Of a stretch of 64,000 bases of DNA, positions 1 through 9,608 are shown in pieces. Under the pieces are notes generated by a model. That model was not told where the DNA came from, ran no database searches, and saw only the letters and a program-made list of their open reading frames with translations. The DNA comes from Hofstenia miamia. Its lineage: Eukaryota > Xenacoelomorpha > Acoela > Hofsteniidae. The stretch spans positions 1,647,143-1,711,142 of the forward strand of contig CABFPE010000003.1 of NCBI GenBank assembly GCA_900660155.1, written 5' to 3'. Within the stretch, counting starts at the first letter, position 1; each line of letters starts with the position of its first letter. The translations under genes and the position numbers were made by a program.

Positions 1-362
1 AAACTGATTATTGTTAGAAACCTACATATACACAACCCTGCTATTCTTTACTACTTACTGTATCTAAATGTTCATGTAAAAAATTGAGAGACGCTAGCAT
101 AATATTAAATACTTCAAAATATGGGCAAGGAATTTAGTTTTAATATTTTTGCAATATGTTTTTAATAATAGCATTTATCCGTTGGCAACATCAATTTTGA
201 AAAAATGCACTCTCAAATTCATGTTTCCAAAAGCTAATATAAAATGCTTTGTGGAAAAAAATTGAAAACACATAAAAGAATTCTAAAAACAGATTCAGAT
301 AGACAATAAAAGATCTTTCAAAAATTTAGTATGACTTTTTGAGTTTTTTATTTTTGACTGTA
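1..362 (-). repeat. Possible end of a Tc1/mariner-like element
   Basis: The stretch ends at 351-362 in TTTTTGACTG followed by TA. Read on the minus strand this is TA-CAGTCAAAAATAAAAAACTC, the form of a Tc1/mariner terminal repeat next to its TA target. No transposase is visible to the left and the other end is outside the window or lost. A word like AAAATGCTTTGTAGG at about 450-470 (minus) resembles AAAGCATTTTATATT at about 237-252, hinting that both flanks belong to related non-coding sequence. Weak call. Confidence 0.3.
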
Positions 363-519
363 TAATTTGAAAATTTGTTGTTTTTGCCGCGCGCTAAATA
401 TTTATGGTAACAGCTTTGCTGGCATTCGATAAGAGAATGCTATAATAAATTCCTACAAAGCATTTTCTGTTAGCAAAAATTGTAAATTTTAATTTTGCTG
501 GCAATATAAATTTTCAAAT

Positions 520-1181
520 TGATCCGTTAGATGGCTACAACATTTACAAAAATGATGTTCTCAATTTCTCCATATGAATTTTGAGGGTTTTTAATCATTT
601 TTTTGCTCCAATTGGTTCTTTGAGAACGGTGTGTTCCCGTTAACTTGGGCTTTCTCGCTGCAACATGACTACGTAACCCATATTTCTTCAATATTCGGTG
701 TATCCGAGATGCAGTATAAATATGACCATAGGTCCAGTTCGATCGTAGCTCTCTGCTACTCATTCGAGGGCAAATGCGGGCAAGGCGTACTAAACTCGAC
801 CTCCCCCGATGACAAAATTTGGGTGGCCGCCCGGAAATCGTCTTCTTCGCAATTTTGCAAGTTGATTTGTAATGTTGAACAATTTGAACTACTGAACTTT
901 TGTGCACGTCCGTTAGTTCGGATATTGCATCTGCTTGTATCCTTGGAGGAACAAATGAATTACTGTTTTTGCATGAGAAATGTGGTGTACTTGGGCATGG
1001 TTAATTTCTTGTGCAAGGGACAAGATCGACCAAGACCACTTTAGAGCTAAAGTAACAACGCTCTCCTAACGTGCTATCACAGTTTCATATTAATTGGTAC
1101 CTTCCTAAACGGACAAACAACTCTGAAACAAGAAAATCACGAACTTTAACTCTTGGTTCGATCTTTACTTTCACCACTGTA
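520..1181 (-). mobile_element. Tc1/mariner-like transposon, 5' part with broken transposase
   Basis: The minus-strand open stretch 907-527 carries the N-terminal half of a Tc1-type transposase: a helix-turn-helix followed by the linker GRPPK (about residue 27) and a second helix-turn-helix with SRIHRILKKYGL at about residues 67-78. This is the DNA-binding half that recognises the terminal repeat. A start at about 1000 (MPKYTT) lies in another frame, so there is a frameshift near the N-terminus. The catalytic DDE half is absent or unrecognisable. The terminal repeat is seen at 1150-1181, where the minus strand begins TA-CAGTGGTGAAAGTAAAGA. So the element's 5' end is intact and the rest is truncated. 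Neighbouring LINE debris starts right after the repeat. Dead copy. Confidence 0.75.
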
Positions 1182-1184
1182 TAT

Positions 1185-2880
1185 GCGGAGTCTGTTATTT
1201 GATCAATTTATGTTATAAGATATTGTAGTAAGAAGCAGTCATTTCCAGCTTTAGAAGAAAATTTATTCAAAGAAATTTGCATTGCAAATCAAACAACAAA
1301 CCTAATTATTATTATAGGTGATTATAACCAAAACTACTTGCGTGAAATTGAAAAAAAAAGAAAACTAACTATTTACATGATATCTTTAATATGGAAATTC
1401 TAATAAAAATATACCAACGGATATCAAATTTGTTAAATCTTCTTTGATTGACTGTAATTACCGACATCTCAACTATTAATACATATAAAATTTTTCATAT
1501 CAGGCCACTTGTTGACATTCGTAATATTTAACAATGTAAAGACTCAAACAGATTCATGAATATATTACACTAAAAGATTTTATTTAAAGAAATACTTTAA
1601 TGACACTAATTTTTTGAAGGAACTGATGAACTTAAATTTGAGAAAATATTACTTTGGCACAACAGTAGATCAAAAAATGATGTTCATAAACGACAATTTA
1701 ACAAGTATTTATCATAAGCTATGCAAGTTTTTGTCAAAATAGAACGAAAGAAAACTATAATCATTATAAAACATTAAAAAACAAAGCCTCAACGAAATAC
1801 AATTTTGATCTACAAGCATTTTTAAAAAAATATTTGAATGAAAAAAAATCTGTTAAACAAAAATAGTCATTTATTTCGAATTTCCTAAATTTTAAAGAAG
1901 AAAATGAAATTCCTTATATAGTAATTGATAACGGTGAATGTACTACAAAAAAAGAAATCAGTAATATTTTAAATGAAAGATTTGTGAAACTAGGAATAAA
2001 CGACAAGAATCTAAATACACAGTTTAAGCATTCCTATCATAAGCATTGCAATATTAGAAAACATGATGATCCCTATAAAAAAAGATTTATTACCTTAGTA
2101 GAATTTTACAAAGAAACAAAGAAAATTAATTTGAACAAAGCGAAAGGTCATTGTGAATTTCCTACCTGGTTGTTGCAAGGTGCCATAAGTATTTTATTGA
2201 GAAATCTGTATGACTTATTTAATCAATGTTTGGCAGAATCAACTTATCCTGATTATTTAATCAGGAGTCACCAAAAATGAAACATTTGGGAGTAGTAATT
2301 GATAATAAATTGAATTTTGAAGACGAGGCACAAGCAACATCATAAAGAAAATGGCGTATGGTATAAGATCAATTCAAAAAATTGGAAGGTTTATACCAAT
2401 AGAATGGAGGGTAATACTCTTTCGATCACTTGTTCTATCCCATTTCTTGTACTCATCTTATTTATTAACGAACTTAATGAAAAAAACAAAATCGAAATTG
2501 GAGAAATATACCTATAAATAGAAAGTAAACATTTAGTAACAAAAATAAAAAAAGAAATAATGTGTAAATATCATCTAAGATTATTAGAAGCTCTTCAAAA
2601 TATCAGATATTTATCGATACTTTGGAAAAGAAAATTGAGCATTTCTAATCATTTAAATCAAAGAACAATTACATTTGATACAACAAAGTATAATAGAAAA
2701 GTAATGAAGAACGGATTTCTAAATTATTCAATATTGCTATAGAACAAATTGGACTACATTACAAGAAATGAAAAGAATTATACAATATTTAAGAAGCAGT
2801 TGAATAACATGAATGTAAGACAAAATATCTGACTAATTATAGAATAAGATGTAGAATTTATGAACAACATAAGGAAGGTG
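1185..2880 (+). mobile_element. Decayed APE-type LINE (endonuclease, RT and C-terminal remnants)
   Basis: Pieces of one non-LTR retrotransposon polyprotein occur in order in shifting frames. At 1260-1370 there is an endonuclease piece with IIIIGDYN, the catalytic GDxN of APE-type endonucleases. At 1430-1530 there is a later endonuclease piece. At 1900-2280 comes the pre-RT segment: DNGECTTKKEISNILNERF, then NKAKGHCEFP and LFNQCLAESTYP, which are typical of the RT N-terminus. At 2278-2520 the RT end is seen (KHLGVVIDNKLNFE, then SLVLSHFLY in another frame). From 2560 to 2830 a C-terminal tail follows. The RT catalytic core (FxDD) is missing between about 2275 and 2278, an internal deletion. 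Many stops; not functional. The clade cannot be fixed; CR1/Jockey-type is likely. Confidence 0.7.
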
Positions 2881-3700
2881 TTCAGAACTATGGATGGTAG
2901 GATCACAGTAGGCGCTCAAGGACAGATTGTCAAGTATCAAGTGTATTCAGTTTGATGTTAGTGTTTTAGCACTTGCAGATTTCAGTGCAGTAGAAGTCTT
3001 TCAAACTCTGGGCCAAGATCAGAAGTACCGTCTACAGGCTAGCCTTTTAGTTCAAGTGGATGGGAATCATCCAAAGAAGAATTACAATGCATCAGGCTTG
3101 CAGAACCAGGATGAATACACCATGCAAGATGGCAAATATGTGTCAATAGAATTTCCGATTCTAAATCCATTAGAAAGTCTTTATTGTTTGTTAACTAGAT
3201 TGTTAAGGTTTATGCCCTATCCTTATTCCACATAAAAACACAATGACAATGTATTTACGGAGGAAGGAATTTCTAATTTATGGTGAAAATCAGATCCCAA
3301 GTTAAGGATACAGCAAGAAAAGCGCTTCTAAGAAATTCGTTTTTCTTTCACGATGAGAATCTACTTTTGAGTGCTCACTGATACACTTCTAGAAATTTGC
3401 AAACAATTGAAATTATAGTTAAAACAAGATATTTATCAAAATATGAATCTACTGTCAGCAAATTTGCAAGATGGTAACCAATGAACTTTGAAGCTAATGA
3501 TTACCTTAATCAGATTGACTTGTCAGCTACTGCCAGTAACAGCACCAAACCATTCATATCACAATCAAAGAGTAGAGCGTCTACAAAAAGACATTACATG
3601 GATATCAGGAAAGGTTTATGGATATTCAAGACGACGTGGCATGATCGTTTCTGCGCAAAAATCATTTAAATTCATTTGAAAACTAGACAGAAAAATTGAT
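2881..3700 (+). other. Unassigned debris with short integrase-core-like motif
   Basis: Open stretches at 2927-3235 (102 aa) and 3481-3679 do not match a family I know. At about 3541-3600, in the frame of 3488-3679, the residues SYHNQRVERLQKDI resemble the SxHNQRIERLWRDV segment near the end of integrase-like DDE cores of some invertebrate transposase-like proteins. That is the only clue and is too short for a firm call. The sequence is less AT-rich than its flanks around 2930-3180. Confidence 0.25.
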
Positions 3701-4005
3701 TTTATGTAAAAAGAAATGAACTTGAATGATTAATATTTTGCACAGGTAGTAAAATAATTTAAAATTAAATACATATAAAATTAACATTACAGTGATTTAT
3801 TTTTTGGCTGATCGATACTGGAAGTTTTTTACAAAGGTTGAGATGCTGTGGATAACACTATTTGAAGTGTTTGCGGTTCAGATGTCACAGATTAAACATG
3901 AACTATTTGAAACCTAACCATAACATCTTGATAATAGAAGTGTAGCATTTCCCCGCTGTAAAGTTACTGACAATTGCTGGGAAAATATGTAGAAAACATA
4001 TTCAG
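3701..4005. other. AT-rich stretch, nothing seen
   Basis: No open frame, repeat or signal that I can support lies here; it separates the debris to the left from the 3' end of the minus-strand LINE to the right. Confidence 0.5.
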
Positions 4006-4360
4006 ATCACTAGAAGCACTCCTGGCAGTAGACTTTGACGGCAATTCGTGACAAATCTAATAGAGCTCCCACTGATAGTGGTATGAAGGATATACCGGCA
4101 GCTAAACATGATTCCGCGTATTTAGAAAGCTTCTGGTCGTCTGAGACTTCTAGAGATAAACCAGCATTAGTACCCACAAGAGAAACAGTCGAAGGTTGCA
4201 GTGAACTAATTACAGTCATGTCTAGAGCGGTTGGTCGGCCAGAAGGCCAGCATAGTAAAAAGATTTCCCCAAGCCGATAACAAAGCAAAATTCAGAATTC
4301 AGCTGGAGTGAAGAAAAGACCGAGTGCTTTCAAAGGAATTGGAGTCAACCAATCTCCACT
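4006..4360 (-). pseudogene. LINE ORF: C-terminal RLE-like end
   Basis: The open stretch 4288-4010 starts in the sequence CYRLGEIFLLCWPSGRPTALDMTV and goes on to FIPLSVGALLD. The W-x-x-GRP-A-LD-x-TV block matches RPADVLIPVWSLGKAGAIDVTV in the plus-strand relative, which looks like the PD-(D/E)xK-type restriction-like endonuclease core. Compared with that copy, the Cys/His knuckle and the RxN-x-x-RD segment that should stand between RLG and the W are missing here: an internal deletion at about 4255. FIPL with a following Gly is the usual end of this domain. Assignment to RLE rests on motif likeness only. Confidence 0.55.
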
Positions 4361-4644
4361 TCATGGTACGGAACAAGAGAGAAAACCTGCTTTATCGTGA
4401 GGAGACACACTGGAGGATAAACAAGTATTCTGGCTAACTTGCTCTAAAAGTGAACAAATAAACTTCTGTTCTTTTGAGGCCATATGTAAAGGCATTTCAG
4501 ACAACGCTAGTCCTTTGCTAAAAAGTTCTTGCAAACACTGATGTGGCACAGAGTAAATATAATCATCAGTAGAAAAAATCTGTTTACATAATTCTTTTCT
4601 GTCCACAAATGACCCCAAGAACGCAGCAGGAGCAATTGTTGATA

Positions 4645-5782
4645 CTAGTGGTAATCCGAGACCTCCTTTAGAAATTGGGAAAGATGCCTGTAGCCTCTGT
4701 GACACAGAAACAGCTGAATATTTTCAAGAGACTGATGAACTGTCAAATTAAATTCTTCAAGTTCTGCTGCAACAGTTGCGGGATTAAAAGTTCCTAAACA
4801 AAACGATGTCTTATGTAGTGACACACAGCTCCTCAACAGATGTAATTCTAACTGTTGATCTTCAAGTAATTTTATATCGTTCATAATCTCAGTGGACTTT
4901 GAAACACGTTTCGAAAAGAACTCTTGAACAAATTTTGGTGACTTGGAGATAGGAGCTCCAAGGGTGATAAGACCATTTTTTTTAATGTTGATTGTTTTGG
5001 GCAAAGCACTGAAATCGCAATTAGGATTAGGTGACCATACTTCACATTTGGATAAACTTCCCATTCTACTTTTTTCATAGCTAACACCAACAATTCAAAT
5101 ACTTTGCACAAAGATGGAGTGTCCCCAACCAGTGAACCATCATCTAAATACCATGCGATGCATATTAATTCAGGAAACTTATCTTTGATAGCAGAAACAA
5201 TTGGGTGAATCACTAAAGCAAACAAAAGGAGAACCAAGAGATCACATTGTTGAACTCCGCAAGCTGAAAGTAAAGATTTGGATCCAAATTTCAACCGAGA
5301 AGGCTGGGAGTAGCAAAAATAAACCCAAGGATATAACTGTGGAAAATGAAGTTTAACCTGAGAAAGTATTGCTGAACGATTAAGACTGTTAAATGCATTT
5401 TTGATGTCTACCTGGAGAAATGCTAAATTTGTCTTTGATCCAACAGCTTCCACCAGTCCATTCAAAACATGGTGACAGCTTCACAACCTCCCCTAATGCC
5501 TACACCAACTTGAAGTGGAGAAAAAGAGCAGCTGCCCTATTCCTTGACAATTGACATAAGCATTTGGCAATTAATCTTCGAAGGGCTTCTCCTACAGCAA
5601 TTGGGCGAATTCTTCAATGCAAAAAGATTTGCTCTACAAAGATATAGTGCAATTGAATCAAAAGCATTACCAGAGACTAGGCAGTTGACTACTTCAAGCA
5701 CAAATGCAATGGCCCTGTCACCATTATTAGGTGTTGGGCATTGAAATGCATTAATCAGGTGGGAAGCGCAAAATTTAGACAC
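4645..5782 (-). pseudogene. LINE ORF: reverse transcriptase and post-RT region
   Basis: The RT is read in three overlapping frames (5782-5537, 5465-4881, 5064-4645), so it is broken by frameshifts. Recognisable motifs, in order: ANLFALKNSP (RT motif 1 region), VDIKNAFNSLNR (catalytic Asp of motif A), GVQQCDLLVLLLFA (motif B, where GVQQGDPLGPLLFA is expected, so the Gly, Pro and Gly are replaced) and WYLDDG (catalytic motif C). After it comes LGAPI at about residue 36 of the 139-aa stretch, the thumb-entry motif that is LGAPIGS in the plus-strand relative. The damaged motif B alone should abolish activity. Confidence 0.75.
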
Positions 5783-7560
5783 TAGCAGCAGAATCTCTGG
5801 GAAAGCTTTTCATACTTTTAATAAGAATGTTTTTGTTTATCACAAATGGCTCTGTGTCTAAAGTACCATAATAATCTAGTTTATTTATAAAATTGTTGGG
5901 ATGTTTCTCCTTCAGTGAATGAAATGTTTGCTCATCAAAGCTCAGACCATCGGATCTTAGGGCTGGTATGGCTTTATGAAAACTGCCCTCGTGACCAAGC
6001 TGTCTAGCTCTCTTAAGATTTTTGCTGGTACTGATGAAGATGATTTATTTTTAACATTGCCAAAACTTAGGTTGCTTCGTACCAGAGTTGAGCATAATAA
6101 CCTTTCAAACACCGTTCAAAGCGTCTTTTGAGATTTGACTCTTCGTATTTCAGGTGTTTGGAACCCCCGCGAGGAAGAGACCGGATAACACAAGAGGGCA
6201 AAATAAAAATGTCCATCCAATAATTAATGAAACTTGGTTCCTGCTTAATGTTACTAAAAGAGTGGCTCACAGCTTTAACCCAGAGATTATGGCAGTTGAT
6301 TGGAACCATCTTTCTGGTAGGAATAGTAAACATTTCAATATCAGAAAGTGAGGGAAATACAGGCGTTACTCCAGGTGAATGAGGTGGTAACACTGCATCT
6401 TCACATTTGGAACGATTTACAGTATGATATGCTTGGCAAGTCCCGAACGTTTACACAAATCAGAAGCATGCAGACATACTACAAATGTTAGTATTGAAGG
6501 ATAGCAATGAAGCAGCTGTGTGAGGATTGTTTGCGAATTGGATTGATGAACATCTTCTGATTGGTCGATTGAAATATGTCCTCTATCAGATCCAAAACCT
6601 ATAATTTCATTTAAAGATGTTTATTTTTTCTTATTCTTGCGTTTTCATTGTTCCATTAATACTTAGNTTAGACACTAGCAGCAGAATCTCTGGGAAAGCT
6701 TTTCATACTTTTAATAAGAATGTTTTTGTTTATCACAAATGGCTCTGTGTCTAAAGTACCATAATAATCTAGTTTATTTATAAAATTGTTGGGATGTTTC
6801 TCCTTCAGTGAATGAAATGTTTGCTCATCAAAGCTCAGACCATCGGATCTTAGGGCTGGTATGGCTTTATGAAAACTGCCCTCGTGACCAAGCTGTCTAG
6901 CTCTCTTAAGATTTTTGCTGGGACTGAAGAAGATGATTTATTTTTAATGTTGTCAGAACTTACAGTTGCTTCGTACCAAAGTTGAGCATAATCACCATTT
7001 AACCAACGCTCTAAGCGGCTCTTGAGATTTGACTCTTCGTATTTCAGGTGTTTGGAACCCCCGCGAGGAAGAGACCGGATAACACAAGAGGGCAAAATAA
7101 AAATGTCCATCCAATAATTAATGAAACTTGGTTCCTGCTTAATGTTACTAAAAGAGTGGCTCACAGCTTTAACCCAGAGATTATGGCAGTTGATTGGAAC
7201 CATCTTTCTGGTAGGAATAGTAAACATTTCAATATCAGAAAGTGAGGGAAATACAGGCTTTACTCCAGGTGAATGAGGCGGCAACACTGCATCTTCACAT
7301 TTGGAACGATTTACAGTATGATATGCTTGGCAAGTCCCGAACGTTTACACAAATCAGAAGCATGCAGACATACTACAAATGTTAGTATTGAAGGATAGCA
7401 ATGAAGCAGCTGTGTGAGGATTGTTTGCGAATTGGATTGATGAACATCTTCTGATTGGTCGATTGAAATATGTCCTCTATCAGATCCAAAACCTATAATT
7501 TCATTTAAAGATGTTTATTTTTTCTTATTCTTGCGTTTTCATTGTTCCATTAATACTTAG
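5775..7560. repeat. 892/893-bp direct duplication meeting at a single N (6667)
   Basis: 5775-6666 and 6668-7560 are the same sequence, both starting TTAGACACTAGCAGC and ending TTCCATTAATACTTAG. The first copy ends exactly at the N, and the second begins right after it. They are almost identical except for a patch (about 6030-6130 against 6923-7024) where many differences are packed together. The arrangement is what a scaffolder makes when it abuts two contigs that really overlap. Confidence 0.85.
6850..7287 (-). pseudogene. LINE ORF: pre-RT region
   Basis: This 145-aa open stretch contains WMDIFILPSCVIRSLPRGG followed about 25 residues later by LERWLNGDYAQLW. The plus-strand relative has LLMLPKCVL, then CNRWIDGDKVPLW, in the same order and spacing. 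In this family the segment joins the N-terminal finger region to the RT and is one of its best conserved parts. Upstream on the minus strand (about 7370-7290) Cys and His residues around CKRSGLAKHI may be what remains of a zinc finger. The same segment appears at 6067-6393 on the other side of the N gap. Confidence 0.65.
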
Positions 7561-8241
7561 ATTGTATATATTCTCTTGATGTTACGTTATAAATAATTTT
7601 AAAACCGTTGAATGCAAAAAGTTTTACCATTATATAATATTAAGTCAACTTTTCCATTAAAAGTGGGGACCCTAAAAATAAACAAACATGGCTAAGACTT
7701 TGCAACTGTTTTTGTAGATTGACAAATTTTAAAACCCATAAAGCTGTTTTTAAGTTTTTCACCTCGCCCTACTGTCCATGTCGCACGATTTCCAAAATGC
7801 CCAATAGGCTTGGAAAAAACTCTTGAAAAATGTGGAAAAACAATTTTTGTTTCTAAAATTTATTCATAGCCTAGATAAAGAACTAAACAATCACATATTT
7901 CTCATAATTTTTCTAATTGCTTTGTTTATAGACGCTGTATCTGAATGTCTACCGAAAAATCAAGATTATTATAGAAATAAAGAATGTTGCACTAATTCTT
8001 GTAGCAATAACGTGAAGGTTACTGTTTTGAGAACTTGTGAAAGATAATCAAACTTTATAAAAGCTTTTTTACACTAGTAGTTTTGGTAATTAATAATGTA
8101 ATTTTCAAGTAAAATTCAAAAAATAATAAAAGGACACCCGGCCATTTAAGGTCAAAAATGAAATTAATAAATACTTCTGTAGTTATTCATAAGAAAGGCT
8201 TGAATACAAATGGTGAGAGTATAAATTCTATATTTATAGTA
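7561..8241. other. AT-rich stretch between LINE and piggyBac element
   Basis: Apart from the short Cys-rich open frame at 7823-8047, listed separately, I see no gene, repeat or terminal inverted repeat here. Confidence 0.4.
7823..8047 (+). CDS. Hypothetical small Cys-rich secreted peptide (or chance ORF)
   Basis: A 74-residue open frame. Residues about 24-38 (NHIFLIIFLIALFID) form a hydrophobic run like a signal peptide, though it lies rather far from the first Met. What follows, from about residue 41, is SECLPKNQ and then CC-TNS-C and a final C two residues before the stop, giving a pattern C-x12-CC-x3-C-x10-C. Five cysteines in the last 34 residues of an AT-rich frame is more than expected by chance, and the CC-x3-C spacing is seen in cystine-knot and toxin-like peptides, but one cysteine is lacking for a classic knot. 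A possible splice acceptor (GTTTATAG at about 7924-7931) sits just before the Cys-rich part, so it might instead be a last exon. I do not recognise the family. Confidence 0.2.
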   Translation: MKNVEKQFLFLKFIHSLDKELNNHIFLIIFLIALFIDAVSECLPKNQDYYRNKECCTNSCSNNVKVTVLRTCER

Positions 8242-8379
8242 TTAACCATTCTACGTCGTTTGGGGTGCTTCTGTAACCCACAGTCCTTAATTACATTGCT
8301 AAAAGGCGGGAAATTCCGGTAAACCAACAAAAACTTATTATGAATTAAAAAAAACGCATCATTTATTTAAAATGTTTCG

Positions 8380-8918
8380 GCATGCCGCTGCCATTCTTAA
8401 AAAGTTTCCCACAATAAAATTTACAAATATTCATCAAATTACATTTTTTTATAATATTTTCGGTAAATTTAGTTTGTATTTATATTCATATTTTTTGTTT
8501 AAGCTTGGTTCCTTTAATTCTATATAAGTTGATTTAATGATGCTTATTTGAATATTATCAATTGGCTTGGATAAAATTTTATATGTAAATTTCATATCAC
8601 AGTTCTTTAAATGATCAGAGATGGTCGATTGATTTTTGTGTTCTTTAATCTTAATTGTAGATTTCTTGAAGTCTTTCCAATGTATTGTGCACCACAGTTG
8701 GAAGTAGTAATTTCATACACTACTTTGGAAAGGTTTTCAATCTTGGTTTCTGTTTTTAGTCCTATTAGATGTCTTAGTTTACTGGTCTTAAGTATAAAGC
8801 CTATCTTTAAAAATGATGGAGTGAATCTTTTCAGATATTTCTGTAATTTAATTGATTCTATGCCTCGATGTTTAATATTAAAGATTTAATTGTATAAATA
8901 ATCACTTTGTTTTTAAAT
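8380..8918 (-). mobile_element. Penelope-like element fragment, GIY-YIG part
   Basis: On the minus strand this translates, with breaks, through KLQKYLKRFTPSFLKIG and then VVYEITTSNCGAQYIGKTSRN, the GIY-YIG endonuclease motif in its Penelope form (YxI...C...YIGKT-R), followed by CDMKFTYKIL and IELKEPSLNKK, the usual C-terminal end. GIY-YIG makes the nick used for target-primed reverse transcription. The 3' flank (about 8375-8400 minus) reads GGCAGCGGCATGCCGAAAC, a stem followed by GAAAC as in the hammerhead-like motifs that accompany many Penelope elements; the CUGANGA half is not preserved. It lacks the RT. It lies head to head with the fragment that follows. Confidence 0.75.
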
Positions 8919-9608
8919 GAATGTTGCCAAAATAATGAATAAATTTCATTACTATGCTCGATATATTGATGATATACTAGTTATAACAGAATATAATGTT
9001 AAAAACACACTTCCTTGAATTCTTTAGATTCTGCAATTCAATTTACTATCGAAGAAGAAAACAACAAAAGACTACCATTTCTGAATTTTAACTTTGAAAG
9101 AATAAAGAACAAATTTATGTCATCATACTACAGCAAACCAACGGATACAAATTTAGTAATTAACTACCATTCAAACGTACCTTTTGATTACAAAAAATCC
9201 ATGACCAAAGGTCTGATACATCGAAATTTCATGATTGATCATAATTACGAAAAAATTCATAAATCAATCATAAAGATCAAAGATATATTAAAGCGTAATG
9301 AATATCCAACATATATAGTCGATAGAATAATAAAAGAAAAACTAGAAGACTTACTACAAAGTCAAGAAACTAAAAACAAACAAAGTGATTATTTATACAA
9401 TTACATTTTTAATATTGAATATCGAGGCATACAATCAATTAAATTACAGAAATATCTGAAGAGAATCACTCCATCATTTTTAAAGATAGGCACAATACAT
9501 TCGAAAGACTTCAAGAAATTTACAATTAAGAATTAAAGAACACAAAATTCGATCGACCATCTCTGATCATTTAAAGAACAGTGATATGAAATTTACATAT
9601 AAAATTTT
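8919..9608 (+). mobile_element. Penelope-like element fragment, RT C-terminus and tail
   Basis: The translation shows YARYIDDILVIT at about 8950-8986, the RT catalytic motif C as found in Penelope elements, followed by the open frame 9015-9536. That frame reads on through IQFTIEEE, LPFLNFNF, YYSKPTDTN and PFDYKKSM, the standard thumb/connection region. Against the minus copy it lacks the stretch between FLKIG and the Gly-Ala-Gln of the GIY-YIG motif, so the endonuclease core is deleted; the fused junction reads GTIHSKDFKKF. Its last 90 bases match the minus copy in inverted orientation. The element cannot have been active in this form. Confidence 0.75.

Larger units (their letters stand above)
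4006..7560 (-). mobile_element. RLE-type LINE, minus strand, broken, with gap-associated duplication
   Basis: One non-LTR retrotransposon reads right to left: an N-terminal region with Cys/His residues (about 7560-7290), a conserved pre-RT region (7287-6850 and again 6393-6067), the RT (5782-4645), a post-RT region (4705-4290) and a C-terminal part with endonuclease-like residues (4288-4010). Every block has a counterpart in the plus-strand element at 19801-22515, so the two are the same family, clearly diverged. Stops and frame changes are many. A single N at 6667 splits two near-identical copies of the 5' half; the true element probably has it once. The order of domains, with the endonuclease after RT rather than an APE domain before it, places it with the early-branching RLE-bearing LINEs (R2/R4/CRE/NeSL grade); the exact clade is unknown. 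Confidence 0.72.

Noticed and set aside
8611-8889. Plus-strand 92-aa open frame
   Set aside because: It is the antisense of the Penelope GIY-YIG region read on the minus strand, which has clear motifs.
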